A stretch of DNA of 52,985 nucleotides, taken from Curtobacterium luteum (GTDB taxonomy: Bacteria > Actinomycetota > Actinomycetes > Actinomycetales > Microbacteriaceae). Shown piece after piece: positions 22,123-31,175 of the stretch. The notes below the pieces were generated by a model. The model saw nothing but the letters and a program-made list of their open reading frames with translations, was not told the origin of the DNA and searched no databases. The DNA lies in assembly GCF_001475545.1 (NCBI RefSeq), contig NZ_LDQC01000068.1, positions 1-52,985 of the forward strand, read 5' to 3'. Both the position numbers and the translations under genes were made by a program. Every line of letters starts with the position of its first letter. Within the stretch, counting starts at the first letter, position 1.

Positions 22123-23322
22123 TCAGTCGAACAGTCGTCGGAGGTGTGACCCGACCGCCTCCTGCTCGATGAGGAACCCGTCGTGTCCGAACTCGCTCGT
22201 CACCACGGTCGCGCGCTCCCCGTCGAGGGTGTCCGGGATGCCCGCGGCGATCCGGTGCTGGTCCTCGACGGGGAACAGCCGGTCGCTCGACACACCGATC
22301 ACGAGCGTGCGCGCCGTCACCCGCCCGAGCGCCGCAGCCACCCCGCCGCGGCCGGAGCCGACGTCGTGCGAGTCCATCGCGTGGGTCAGCGTCACGTACG
22401 AGCCGGCGTCGAACCGCCGGGTGAACTTGTTGCCGTGGAAGTCGAGGTAGCTCTCCACCGAGAACCGCCCGTCGTCACCGAGCGGCGACACGTCGCTCTG
22501 CCAGGACCGGTCGAAGCGGCCGTTGAGCTCGTCGGGCGCCCGGTAGGTCATGAGCGCCATGCGGCGGGCGAGCGCGAGCCCCCGGTGCGGACCCTCGCCG
22601 GGCGCGGCGTCGTGGTAGTCGCCGTCCGCGAACCCGGGGTCCATCTGGATCGCGGCACGCTGCAGCGAGTTCGCGGCGATCTGGTCGGCCGTGGTCTGCG
22701 CAGTGGAGGCGAGGACGGCCAGGCGCGCGACCCGGTCCGGGTGGGAGATCGCGAACTCCAGGGCGTGCATGCCCCCCATCGAGCCGCCGACGACCCCGGC
22801 GAACCGCTCGATCCCGAGTCGGTCGGCGAGCTGGACCTGGACGGCGACCTGGTCGCGCACCGTGACGAACGGGAAGCGTGCCCCCCACTCGACCCCGTCC
22901 GGTGCGACCGAGGAGGGCCCGGTCGTCCCCTGGCAGCTGCCGAGCACGTTGGGCACGACGACGAACCAGCGGTCCGTGTCGATCGCCCGGCCCGGTCCGA
23001 CGACGTCGCCCCACCAGCCGGCGGTGCGGTGTCCTGGGCCGGCCTCCCCGGTGACGTGCGAGTCGCCGGTGAGGGCGTGGAACACCAGCACGGCGTTGTC
23101 GCGGTCCGGGGACAGCGTGCCCCAGGTCTCGTAGGCGACCCGGACGTTCGGGAGGCGCCCGCCGCGGACCCACTGCTCGCCGAGGCTCTCGAACCGTCGG
23201 TTGCCGGGGTGGTCGCCGGGGCGCCATGCGCCCGTGACCGGCGGCTTGCCGAGGGTGCCGAGCTCGGTCCCGGGCACGAGGGAGGACGGCACGGAGTCCT
23301 CGGGGGTCGTCTGCCAGTCCAT
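22123..23322 (-). CDS. metX: Homoserine O-acetyltransferase
   Basis: This 399-residue alpha/beta-hydrolase-fold enzyme catalyses the first committed step of methionine synthesis (homoserine plus acetyl-CoA). Signatures are RVAYETWGTL, HALTGDSHV, the oxyanion-region NVLGSCQGTTGP, the nucleophile elbow GVVGGSMGGMHALE and the C-terminal Asp/His region SSDRLFP...EFGHDGFLIE. The length matches the family. The ATG is at 23322. A CAGACT hexamer lies nine bases upstream, so the leader is very short or absent. It pairs functionally with metY at 24579, but an acyltransferase gene is inserted between them. Confidence 0.95.
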   Translation of the reverse strand: MDWQTTPEDSVPSSLVPGTELGTLGKPPVTGAWRPGDHPGNRRFESLGEQWVRGGRLPNVRVAYETWGTLSPDRDNAVLVFHALTGDSHVTGEAGPGHRTAGWWGDVVGPGRAIDTDRWFVVVPNVLGSCQGTTGPSSVAPDGVEWGARFPFVTVRDQVAVQVQLADRLGIERFAGVVGGSMGGMHALEFAISHPDRVARLAVLASTAQTTADQIAANSLQRAAIQMDPGFADGDYHDAAPGEGPHRGLALARRMALMTYRAPDELNGRFDRSWQSDVSPLGDDGRFSVESYLDFHGNKFTRRFDAGSYVTLTHAMDSHDVGSGRGGVAAALGRVTARTLVIGVSSDRLFPVEDQHRIAAGIPDTLDGERATVVTSEFGHDGFLIEQEAVGSHLRRLFD

Positions 23323-23365
23323 CGTCCGACCAGTCTGCCGGGAGGCGCGGGTCGCCGCCGCCGTG

Positions 23366-24382
23366 TTACGTCACGCCGGGCGCGTGGTCTGCTCGCCGAC
23401 CCCGCGCCCGCGGCGCTGCAGACGGCCATTCGAACAGGGCCGCGACCAGGCGGCGGTGACGGACGCTCACGAGGGCGGCGGCGATCATCAACGCGGAGGT
23501 GCTCGCGGATGCGATCACGATCGGGGCCGGCCACGTCCGCTGCTGGTCGACCAGACCGATCAGCGCGAGGGAACCGAGCACGCTCACGAGGTGCGTCACG
23601 TAGGGCACGATCGCGTTCCGTCCGAGTCGTTCGAGCGCGTCGACCACGCTGGTGCGCCGTCCCGCGGACCGCCTCGCCGTCCGGGTCGCGGTCCGGGCCG
23701 ACAGGACCAGCGTGACGACGGCGGTGGCGACGAGCGGTGCCCATGCGGCCTCGTACCGCACCGCGTGGCTCGTCGTGGCGACGAGCAGCACCGCCGTCGC
23801 GGTTCCACCGACGAGCCGTCCGAGGAGGGCTCGCCCCCGCGCGGGTCTCCAGCCTCGGATCGCCACGCCGAGGAGGAAGAAGCCGAGCAGGTACGTGAAC
23901 CGGTCGGCCCGGTGCGTGTCGGGCACGAAGCTGCTCACCACGACGGACAGTGCCGCGACCGCGATGAGCGCGGTTCGTGGCACGCGGCGCAGGAACCAGG
24001 CCGTCACGGCGAAGACCGCGAGGAACTGCAGGAACCACAGGTACGTGGGAGCCGTCGTGGGGACCCGGACGATCGCATCCGGGACGAAGCTGCCGGTGGC
24101 CGCGAGGACGACCATCGACCACAGGAGGTAGGGCCAGACGAGGGTCTGGGCCCGGCGCACCGCGAAGCTCACGAACGGTCGGCGGAGTGCCCCGCCGAGG
24201 ACCAGGCCCGAGATCGTCATCAAGAGCGGCATCCGGAGCGGCGCCAGCATCCCGTCGACGGCGTCGGTCCAGGCGTGCGACCACCCGTCTGCCGCGCTCA
24301 GGGCGGTGGCGTGGTGGAGCACGACGGCGATCGCGCAGCACCCGCGGACCACGTCGACCCAGCGTTCTCTCCGTGCAGGCAT
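23366..24382 (-). CDS. Acyltransferase-3 family membrane protein
   Basis: This 338-residue protein has about ten transmembrane helices. The N-terminal signature RWVDVVRGCCAIAVVLHHAT has the conserved His-His of the acyltransferase-3 family (OafA/YrhL type). It would acetylate or acylate an exported saccharide or lipid at the membrane. PVLLWSM-like text (VWPYLLWSMVV) and the MISGL motif (TISGLVLGG) also fit. The ATG at 24382 has CAGACT six bases upstream (leaderless). It lies between metX and metY and is not a methionine gene. Confidence 0.85.
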   Translation of the reverse strand: MPARRERWVDVVRGCCAIAVVLHHATALSAADGWSHAWTDAVDGMLAPLRMPLLMTISGLVLGGALRRPFVSFAVRRAQTLVWPYLLWSMVVLAATGSFVPDAIVRVPTTAPTYLWFLQFLAVFAVTAWFLRRVPRTALIAVAALSVVVSSFVPDTHRADRFTYLLGFFLLGVAIRGWRPARGRALLGRLVGGTATAVLLVATTSHAVRYEAAWAPLVATAVVTLVLSARTATRTARRSAGRRTSVVDALERLGRNAIVPYVTHLVSVLGSLALIGLVDQQRTWPAPIVIASASTSALMIAAALVSVRHRRLVAALFEWPSAAPRARGRRADHAPGVT

Positions 24383-24483
24383 GCCCGCAGTCTGGGGTCC
24401 CGGACGGCGCCGGCAGCAGTTTCCCACATGTTGCATTCCGAGCGGCCGGTCGGCGCAGTGCCACCGGTGCAGGCGCGACGAGC

Positions 24484-24517
24484 GACGTCCCACGTGTCGA
24501 TCGACACGTGGGACGTC
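24484..24517. terminator. Perfect 34-bp palindrome downstream of metY
   Basis: GACGTCCCACGTGTCGATCG and its continuation form an uninterrupted palindrome. The block 24491-24534 is closely repeated at 40915-40958, there also just past a leftward gene. Probable terminator or a mobile repeat unit. Confidence 0.65.
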
Positions 24518-24578
24518 GGGACGCGCGCGTTCCGTGGAAGGGGTGGTCCGGCGCGGGGGCGCGGGGGCGCGGCCGGCG

Positions 24579-25907
24579 TCAGGCGCGGAGGCGCTCCGAC
24601 TCCGCCCGGGCCGCGGCGAGCCCGGCCTCGAGGTCGGCCCGCAGGTCCTCGACGTTCTCGATCCCGACCGACAGGCGCACCAGGCCCGGCGTGACCCCGG
24701 TCGTCAGCTGCTGCTCGGGCGTGAGCTGCGAGTGTGTGGTGGACGCCGGGTGGATCACGAGCGAGCGCACGTCGCCGATGTTCGCCAGGTGCGAGAACAG
24801 CCGCAGGTTGTCGACGAACGCCTTGCCCGCGTCCACGCCGCCCTTGAGCTCGAACGACAGCACCGCGCCGACGCCCTTCGGCGCGTACTTGTTCGCAGCG
24901 GCGTACCAGGGCGAGGTCGGCAGCCCGGCGTACGACACCGACGCGACGTCCGGGTGCCGGTCCAGCCACTCGGCGATCTCCTGCGCGTTCTGCACGTGCC
25001 GCTCGATCCGCAGGCTGAGCGTCTCGATGCCCTGCAGCAGCGCGAACGCCGTGTCGGGGGAGTTCGACGCCCCGAGGTCACGGAGCAGCTGCACCCGCGC
25101 CTTGATGATGTAGGCGAGCGGGTCGCCCACCGCCTGCGAGAACACCGCCCCGTGGTACGACGGGTCCGGGGTGCTGAACTCCGGGAACTTCTCGGCGTGG
25201 TCGGACCAGACGAACCGCCCGCCGTCGACGATCACGCCGCCGATCACGGTGCCGTGGCCACCGAGGAACTTCGTCGCCGAGTGCACGACGATGTCTGCCC
25301 CGTGCTCGAACGGACGGATGAGGTACGGCGTCGCGATCGTGTTGTCGACGATCAGCGGGACACCGGCCTCGTGCGCGATGTCGGACACCGTGGCGATGTC
25401 CAGGACGTTGATCTTCGGGTTGCCGACCGTCTCCGCGAAGAACAGCTTCGTGTTCGGACGGACGGCGCGACGCCACTCCTCGGGGTCGTCCTGGTCCTCC
25501 ACGAAGGTGGTCTCGATGCCGAGCTTCGCGAGCGTGTACTTGAAGAGGTTGTACGTGCCGCCGTAGATCGACGACGAGGACACGATGTGGTCACCCGCAC
25601 CCGCGATGTTGAGCACCGCGTACGTCTCGGCCGCCTGGCCGGAGGACACCAGGAGCGCCCCGGTCCCGCCCTCGAGCGCGGCGATGCGCTGCTCGACGAC
25701 GTCGTTCGTCGGGTTCATGATGCGCGAGTAGATGTTGCCCGGCTGCGCGAGTGCGAACAGGTCGCGGGCGTGGTCCGAGTTCTCGAACACGTACGAGGTC
25801 GTCTTGTAGATCGGCGTCGCACGCGCCCCGGTCGTCGGGTCCGGCTGGGCGCCGGCGTGGACCTGGGTCGTCTCGAACCGCCAGGCGGCGGCGTCGTTCG
25901 TGCTCAT
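24579..25907 (-). CDS. metY: O-acetylhomoserine aminocarboxypropyltransferase/sulfhydrylase
   Basis: This 442-residue PLP enzyme of the Cys/Met metabolism family makes homocysteine from O-acetylhomoserine and sulfide. Seen are FETTQVHAGAQPDPTTGARATPIYKTTSYVF at the N-terminus, the NIYSRIMNPTNDVVEQRIAALEGG substrate loop, SSGQAAETYAVLNI, the cofactor lysine in HSATKFLGGHGT, and C-terminal HPASTTHSQL. The ATG has CAGGAG five bases upstream. I looked for a SAM riboswitch in 25908-26085 and did not recognise one. Its product follows from the metX product. Confidence 0.95.
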   Translation of the reverse strand: MSTNDAAAWRFETTQVHAGAQPDPTTGARATPIYKTTSYVFENSDHARDLFALAQPGNIYSRIMNPTNDVVEQRIAALEGGTGALLVSSGQAAETYAVLNIAGAGDHIVSSSSIYGGTYNLFKYTLAKLGIETTFVEDQDDPEEWRRAVRPNTKLFFAETVGNPKINVLDIATVSDIAHEAGVPLIVDNTIATPYLIRPFEHGADIVVHSATKFLGGHGTVIGGVIVDGGRFVWSDHAEKFPEFSTPDPSYHGAVFSQAVGDPLAYIIKARVQLLRDLGASNSPDTAFALLQGIETLSLRIERHVQNAQEIAEWLDRHPDVASVSYAGLPTSPWYAAANKYAPKGVGAVLSFELKGGVDAGKAFVDNLRLFSHLANIGDVRSLVIHPASTTHSQLTPEQQLTTGVTPGLVRLSVGIENVEDLRADLEAGLAAARAESERLRA

Positions 25908-26085
25908 CGGTGCTCCTGTCGGGTGCGGTTCTCGGGATGTGCGGCGCACCGGCCTGGAGGCCCTCCGGCAGCGCTGCGTCGCACGTCACGGTACGCAGGT
26001 GGGCGGGTCCGCACCAGCGCGCCCGCCACGCGACGTAACGGACGTGGCGCGGAGCGACCCGTGCCTCCCGGCCGACGCTGTGCGC

Positions 26086-27168
26086 CTAGCGCACCTCGTC
26101 CTTCCGGAACAGCCACCCGACCCTGGGTTCGAGCAGCCAGCGCATCGCGCTGCGCACGAACGGCTGCGCCAGGAAGAGGCTCACCGCGCAGGCGACCACG
26201 ACCATGAGGAGCACGTACGGCCAGGCCGAGTGCTCCCCGGCGAGGACGCCGGACTCCCGGATCGGGTAGAGGACGAACGTGTGGAGCAGGTAGACGTACA
26301 TCGTCGCCGCGCCGAACCGCGTGATCCAGACCGTCCGTCGGGGCACCAGGAGCAGGAACGACGCCGTCAGCACCGCGGCGAGCAGCATCAGGCCCAGCCG
26401 GACCGCGCCCGCCCACCAGGCGTCCTCACCGAGCCCGGAGTACGAGTCGTCGTAGAAGAACCAGTGGTGGAGGTCGAACTCCTTGAACTGCGGGATCCAG
26501 ATCGCACACGACACCGCCCACGCCGCGAACACCGCCGCCGCGAGGATCCGCACGCGCACCACGCTCCGACGCGGTGCGTCGTACCAGCGGTCGAAGAGCC
26601 CCCACTGCTTCACCTGCCACCCGACGAGGAAGAACGGCAGGAGGCTGATCGCGCGGCTCAGCGACAGCGTCGAGTCCACGTTGTCGAAGTACCCCACTCC
26701 GATGCTGAACACCACCGCCCAGAACAGCGGCCACCGCAGCTGTGCGAGGTACGGCAGGATCAGCCGGAAGATCCCGAGGGCCAGCAGGAACCAGAGCGTC
26801 CACGTCGGCTGCGTCGGGTTGAACTGCTTGCCGCCCTCGACGATCGCCTGCACCACGGTCCAGATCGTCTGCATGATGATGTACGGCACCACGATGTCCG
26901 TGATCGTCCGCTTCATCCGGTCCGCCGTCGGGGTCGCCGCCGACGAGAAGTACCCGCTGATCACGCCGAACGCCGGCATGTGGAACGCGTAGATGAACGT
27001 GTAGAGCGCCAGTGCGTGCTCGCTGTCGCTCGTCTGCCGCTGGATCGCGTGCCCGATGACGACGAGCGTGACCGCGAGGAAGCGCGCGGTGTCCCACATC
27101 GGGATGCGCTGCTTCGCCCGCCCCGGCTCGAGGCCGGCAGGGGCTACCGGAGCCGCTTCTCTCGTCAT
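26086..27168 (-). CDS. Acyltransferase-3 family membrane protein
   Basis: This 360-residue protein has about ten transmembrane helices. The N-terminal motif MWDTARFLAVTLVVIGHAIQ carries the conserved His, and AFHMPAFGVISGYFSS the second family motif. It is a fucose-4-O-acetylase/WecH-like relative that probably acylates an envelope polysaccharide or polyprenyl intermediate. It is not closely similar to the acyltransferase at 23366. It is divergent from the SDR gene at 27261, with the two starts 92 bp apart. Confidence 0.85.
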   Translation of the reverse strand: MTREAAPVAPAGLEPGRAKQRIPMWDTARFLAVTLVVIGHAIQRQTSDSEHALALYTFIYAFHMPAFGVISGYFSSAATPTADRMKRTITDIVVPYIIMQTIWTVVQAIVEGGKQFNPTQPTWTLWFLLALGIFRLILPYLAQLRWPLFWAVVFSIGVGYFDNVDSTLSLSRAISLLPFFLVGWQVKQWGLFDRWYDAPRRSVVRVRILAAAVFAAWAVSCAIWIPQFKEFDLHHWFFYDDSYSGLGEDAWWAGAVRLGLMLLAAVLTASFLLLVPRRTVWITRFGAATMYVYLLHTFVLYPIRESGVLAGEHSAWPYVLLMVVVACAVSLFLAQPFVRSAMRWLLEPRVGWLFRKDEVR

Positions 27169-27260
27169 GGCCCGCCACGCTACCGGCTGGCACGGCGTCG
27201 TGATCGGTACGGTGGTCTCCCACACCCGTCTCCCACACCCAGGCGTTCGGAGGAACACCC

Positions 27261-28037
27261 ATGGCATCTCGTCGCGCAGTCGTCACCGGAGCCAGCTCGG
27301 GCATCGGCGCTGCGACCGTCCGGCTCCTCCGCTCCCGCGGGTGGGACGTGCTCGCCGTCGCCCGACGAGAGGCGAAGCTGCAGGCGCTCGCCGAGCAGAC
27401 CGGAGCGACGTACCTCGTGGTGGACGTCACCGACCCGTCGGACGTGGCGGCGCTCGCCGCACGGGTCGCCGAGACCGGCGGGGTCGACGTGCTCGTGAAC
27501 AACGCCGGCGGGGCCCTCGGCTCGGCGTCGGTCGAGGAGTCCGACGTCGAGGACTGGCGCGCGATGTTCGAGGTGAACGTCATCGGGACCAAGCAGGTGA
27601 CCGCCGCACTGCTGCCGCTGCTCCGACGGACGGCGCTCGCCGCGGGGCACGCCGACATCGTCACGGTGACGTCGACGGCCGGGCACGTGGCGTACGAGAA
27701 CGGCGGCGGGTACAACGCCGCGAAGTTCGCCGAGCACGCGCTGGTCGGAGCCCTCCGGCTCGAGCTCAACGGGGAGCCGATCCGGGTCGTCGAGATCGCC
27801 CCCGGACTGGTGAAGACCGACGAGTTCGCGCTGACCCGGTTCCGGGGTGACGCGGCGAAGGCGGCAGCGGTGTACAGCGACGTGCCGGAGCCCCTCGTGG
27901 CCGAGGACGTCGCGGAGGCCATCGTGCACGCGGTCGAACTGCCGGCGCACGTGAACCTCGACCTCGTGACCGTCCGGCCGGTGGCGCAGTCGGCGCAGCA
28001 CAAGCTGGCACGGGGGCCGTTGACGCCGCGCGACTGA
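27261..28037 (+). CDS. Short-chain dehydrogenase/reductase
   Basis: This 258-residue protein is a classical SDR. It has the glycine-rich cofactor motif TGASSGIGAAT near residue 9, NNAGGALGS, the catalytic tetrad with Ser in VTSTAG and Tyr/Lys in YNAAKFAEHAL, and PGLVKTDEF. The basic residue after the glycine motif (ARREAK) suggests NADPH preference. The family grouping is YdfG-like (serine/3-hydroxy acid dehydrogenase); the substrate is uncertain. GGAGGA precedes the ATG, and TACGGT (27207-27212) is a candidate -10. Confidence 0.92.
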   Translation: MASRRAVVTGASSGIGAATVRLLRSRGWDVLAVARREAKLQALAEQTGATYLVVDVTDPSDVAALAARVAETGGVDVLVNNAGGALGSASVEESDVEDWRAMFEVNVIGTKQVTAALLPLLRRTALAAGHADIVTVTSTAGHVAYENGGGYNAAKFAEHALVGALRLELNGEPIRVVEIAPGLVKTDEFALTRFRGDAAKAAAVYSDVPEPLVAEDVAEAIVHAVELPAHVNLDLVTVRPVAQSAQHKLARGPLTPRD

Positions 28038-28215
28038 CGCGGCGGACCGGGCGCGGCCGCTGCTGCCGCTGCTGTGCGTGCGCTGCTGCGCGCGCTTCCG
28101 CGCTGCTGGGCGTGCGCCGCCGCGCTGCTGTACGAGCGCTGCCGCGCGAGCGTGCACGCGCCCGGGTGCGGATCGCGGGTCGCGGGCGCGGGGTCCCTGC
28201 CGGTACCGTGGTCGG

Positions 28216-28749
28216 ATGCCGATCAGCAGCGAATCCGAGCCGGTGGCCCAGGCTCCGTCGACCGTGACCGTCACGAGCGGGCCCGAGGTGCTCGGCTGGC
28301 TGGAGTTCGGCGACGCTGCGCGCCTGCTCGCCAAGGACGTGCTGTCGTCCGGGTTCGAGCCCGAGGTCGTCGTGGCGGTCGCCCGCGGCGGGCTGATCAT
28401 CGCCGGTGCCGTGGCGTACGCGCTCGGCACCAAGGAGTGCGGCTCGATCAACGTCGAGTTCTACACCGACGTCGAGCAGCGCCTCGAGGAGCCCGTCATC
28501 CTCGCCCCTGCCCTCGACGCCCCGGCCCTCGCCGGCAAGAAGGTGCTCGTCGTGGACGACGTCTCCGACTCCGGCCGTACGCTGCGCCTCGTGGTCGACA
28601 TCATCGCGAACGCCGGTGCCGAGGTCCGCAGTGCCTGCCTGTACTCGAAGCCCGGCACCGTCCTCGAGCCCGACCACGTCTGGCGACGGGTCGACGGCTG
28701 GATCACGTTCCCGTGGAGCGCCCTCGCCCCCGTGACGGCCGAGTCGTGA
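28216..28749 (+). CDS. Phosphoribosyltransferase family protein
   Basis: This 177-residue protein has the PRPP-binding signature VLVVDDVSDSGRT (near 112-124) and an upstream flexible-loop region (VAVARGGLIIAG). It resembles xanthine/hypoxanthine-type or small uncharacterised PRTases; the base is not evident. The ATG is preceded at six bases by TACCGT (28204-28209), so the transcript is probably leaderless. It starts a three-gene cluster with a peptidase-like protein (GTGA overlap) and uracil-DNA glycosylase, which suggests nucleotide salvage or repair. Confidence 0.87.
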   Translation: MPISSESEPVAQAPSTVTVTSGPEVLGWLEFGDAARLLAKDVLSSGFEPEVVVAVARGGLIIAGAVAYALGTKECGSINVEFYTDVEQRLEEPVILAPALDAPALAGKKVLVVDDVSDSGRTLRLVVDIIANAGAEVRSACLYSKPGTVLEPDHVWRRVDGWITFPWSALAPVTAES

Positions 28750-29465
28750 GCATCCACCTCGTCGGCGGGGGACTCCTCGCCGCGGCCGACGTCGCCGCCT
28801 CGTTCACCGCCGAGGCCACGGCGCGTGCAGCCGCCGTCGGCCGGACCGTCCCGCGCATCGCCGTCCTCTCGGTCGCGCGCACCGACGGGTCGTCCCTGTC
28901 GAGCACCGCGGACATCGCCGAGACCCTCGCGGGCGCGCGGCAGGCCGAGACGATCGTGACCGAGGTCGCGGCCGGTGCGGCCTTCGACACGACCGTCCTC
29001 AGCGACGTGGACGCCCTCGTCGTCGCCGGTGGCGTCACACCCGACTACCTGACCGCGGTCGCCCCGATCGTCGACCAGCTCCGCCTGCTCGTCAGCGACG
29101 GGTTGCCCTACCTCGGGTACTCGGCGGGGGCGATGATCGCCGCCGACCGCGCCCTCGTCGGCGGCTGGCGCATCGGCGGCGTCGAGATCTGCCCGGAGGA
29201 GGCCTCCGAGGGGCTCGACGAGGTCGAACTCCGCGAGGGGCTCGGCCTCGTCGACCTCACCGTCGACGTGCACGCGGTGCAGGCCGGCACGCTCGCCCGG
29301 CTCGTCGCCGCCGCCGAGGCCGAGTTCGTCACGGCCGGTCTCGCGATCGACGAGGACACCACCCTCGTCGTCGGTGAAGGCGCGCTCGAGGTCCGGGGGA
29401 CCGGCAGCGTCTGGCGGGTGATCGCGGGCGACGAGTCCGTGTCCGTCGCCACCATGGGCGCGTAG
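28746..29465 (+). CDS. S51-like class I glutamine-amidotransferase-fold peptidase
   Basis: This 239-residue protein resembles peptidase E/cyanophycinase (family S51). The nucleophile elbow is [14 protein letters not shown], with the Ser in a GxSAG setting, preceded by [15 protein letters not shown]. The C-terminal VDVHAVQAG may hold the catalytic His. The substrate is unknown (Asp-dipeptides or cyanophycin-like material in relatives). It starts with GTG overlapping the PRTase stop and ends five bases before ung, so the three genes form one operon. Confidence 0.8.
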   Translation: MSIHLVGGGLLAAADVAASFTAEATARAAAVGRTVPRIAVLSVARTDGSSLSSTADIAETLAGARQAETIVTEVAAGAAFDTTVLSDVDALVVAGGVTPDYLTAVAPIVDQLRLLVSDGLPYLGYSAGAMIAADRALVGGWRIGGVEICPEEASEGLDEVELREGLGLVDLTVDVHAVQAGTLARLVAAAEAEFVTAGLAIDEDTTLVVGEGALEVRGTGSVWRVIAGDESVSVATMGA

Positions 29466-29470
29466 CGGTC

Positions 29471-30151
29471 GTGGAGCCGAAGCCCCTCGCCGAACTCGTC
29501 GATCCCGGCTGGGCGGCTGCGCTCGCACCCGTCGAGGACGACGTCCACCGGATGGGTGACTGGCTCCGCGCCGAGGTCGCCGACGGACGCCCGTACCTCC
29601 CGGCCGGACCCGATGTGCTGCGCGCGTTCCGCGACCCGTTCGACGACGTCCGGGTGCTCGTGCTCGGGCAGGACCCCTACCCGACCCCCGGGCACCCGAT
29701 CGGCCTGTCGTTCGCCGTCGACCCCGGGGTCCGGCCGGTGCCGCGCAGTCTGGCGAACATCTACGCCGAGCTGCGCGACGACCTCGGCGTCGAGCCCCCG
29801 GCGCACGGCGACCTCCGGGCGTGGTCGTCGCGCGGCGTCCTGCTGCTCAACCGGGTGCTCACGGTCCGCGCGGGCGACGCCGGGAGCCACCGGGGGAAGG
29901 GCTGGGAGGCCGTCACCGACCAGGCCGTCCGTGCACTCGTCGCCCGCGACCGACCGCTCGTCGCCGTGCTCTGGGGTGCCCAGGCCGCGACCGTGCGACC
30001 CCTGCTCGGGGACACGCCCGTCGTCGCGTCGGCGCACCCCTCGCCGCTGAGCGCCCGCCGCGGGTTCTTCGGCCGCCGTCCGTTCTCGCAGGTGAACGAG
30101 CTGCTCGTCGCCCAGGGCGCGGACCCGGTGGACTGGTCGCTGCCCGCCTGA
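29471..30151 (+). CDS. ung: Uracil-DNA glycosylase, family 1
   Basis: This 226-residue enzyme removes uracil from DNA in base excision repair. Motif [22 protein letters not shown] contains the catalytic Asp. The uracil-binding [14 protein letters not shown] and the DNA-intercalating loop [13 protein letters not shown] are intact. The length is normal. It uses a GTG start five bases after the S51-like gene stop, so it depends on the upstream promoter. Confidence 0.95.
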   Translation: MEPKPLAELVDPGWAAALAPVEDDVHRMGDWLRAEVADGRPYLPAGPDVLRAFRDPFDDVRVLVLGQDPYPTPGHPIGLSFAVDPGVRPVPRSLANIYAELRDDLGVEPPAHGDLRAWSSRGVLLLNRVLTVRAGDAGSHRGKGWEAVTDQAVRALVARDRPLVAVLWGAQAATVRPLLGDTPVVASAHPSPLSARRGFFGRRPFSQVNELLVAQGADPVDWSLPA

Positions 30152-30212
30152 CCACACCGCGCGGGTCTCGAGCTGAGCGACAGGTCTCGTGCCTGCCCCG
30201 TAGGCTCGACCC

Positions 30213-30827
30213 GTGCTCGAGGAGGAATACCAGCGACGGCGGGTCCTGCCGCGACACCTGCGCGCCCCGGTCCCGCAGGAGGCCGCGTTCGCCTACACGA
30301 TCCGCGCCGCCGAGCCGCGGGACCTCCCCGACGTCCGCGAGATCCACACGCACTACGTCCGGAACTCGTCCGTGACGTTCGACCCGTCGGCGTTCACGTT
30401 CGCGAAGTGGAAGCAGCGGTACGACGAGATCCGTCGGCGGGGGCTGCCGTTCCTCGTCGCCGAGAACCCCTCGGGCCAGGTGCTCGGCTACGCCCTCGTC
30501 GACCCGTGGAACCCCCGCGACCGCTCGAACCACGTGGTCGAGGACTCGATCTACCTCGGGGCGGCGGCGGGTGGCAAGGGCCTCGGTCGGGCGCTGATGG
30601 AGGCGCTGATCGAGGAGTGCCGTGCCGCGGGCGTCCGCGAGGTCGTCGCCGTCATCGCCGACCGTCAGGCCGAGGCGTCGATCCGCCTGCACGAGCGACT
30701 CGGCTTCGAGGAGGTCGGACGCATGGGGAAGGTCGGCTACAAGTACGACCGGTGGCTCGGCACGGTGACGATGCGCCTCCGGCTGCGCGGTCCGCGCCTG
30801 TTCGCCCGGGGGCGCGCCGCGCGCTGA
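30213..30827 (+). CDS. GNAT N-acetyltransferase (phosphinothricin-acetyltransferase-like)
   Basis: This 204-residue protein has a GNAT domain at about 28-185. TIRAAEPRDLPDVREIHTHYV starts the fold, YLGAAAGGKGLGRALMEAL is the acetyl-CoA pyrophosphate loop, and ASIRLHERLGFEEVGRM is motif B. It matches the pat/bar-like branch (NSSVTFD). Probably acetylates small amines or amino-acid analogues. The GTG is at 30213, with TAGGCT (30201-30206) six bases upstream (leaderless). Confidence 0.85.
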   Translation: MLEEEYQRRRVLPRHLRAPVPQEAAFAYTIRAAEPRDLPDVREIHTHYVRNSSVTFDPSAFTFAKWKQRYDEIRRRGLPFLVAENPSGQVLGYALVDPWNPRDRSNHVVEDSIYLGAAAGGKGLGRALMEALIEECRAAGVREVVAVIADRQAEASIRLHERLGFEEVGRMGKVGYKYDRWLGTVTMRLRLRGPRLFARGRAAR

Positions 30828-31175
30828 GTGCGCGCTGGGCCGGTGCGGGGATGCGGCTCGGTCGCAGAACACGTCGCTCGTTGCCGGCGCGCGCGGCACG
30901 TCGTGCGACCGCGGCGCACTGCACGCGGCACGTCGTGCGACCGACGTGGGCGTGACCGGAGCGGGTGCGGCGATCCGGTGAGCGGTCGACGGACCGGAGG
31001 CACGTGACGGGCCGGCACCGAGCCTCCCGTCCGCCCCTGGGTCACCACGTGCAGACGCGACCCGCGCCGGTCGCAGAACGGGTCGCCTCGCGTCGCCGCT
31101 CGCGACAGGTCGTGCGACCGACGCACCCCACCGGCGGCACGTCGTGCGACCGACCCGCGCCCGCGCGCCTCGCGC
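30828..31175. repeat. Repeat-rich intergenic region
   Basis: No gene is seen in these 348 bp. The motif CACGTCGTGCGACCG occurs at about 30897, 30930 and 31138, with a near copy (AGGTCGTGCGACCG) at about 31107. A REP-like palindrome lies at 30988-31033, with arms GACGGACCGGAGGC and GCCTCCCGTCCG. It separates convergent genes. Confidence 0.7.

Noticed and set aside
23366-24382. The acyltransferase between metX and metY as a methionine gene
   Set aside because: It is a polytopic acyltransferase-3 protein with a possible promoter of its own; nothing in it suggests a role in methionine synthesis.
25908-26085. SAM riboswitch upstream of metY
   Set aside because: I looked for SAM-I/IV and SAM-II landmarks and saw none. 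The region holds a REP-like half palindrome and an ordinary ribosome site. A covariance-model search would settle it.
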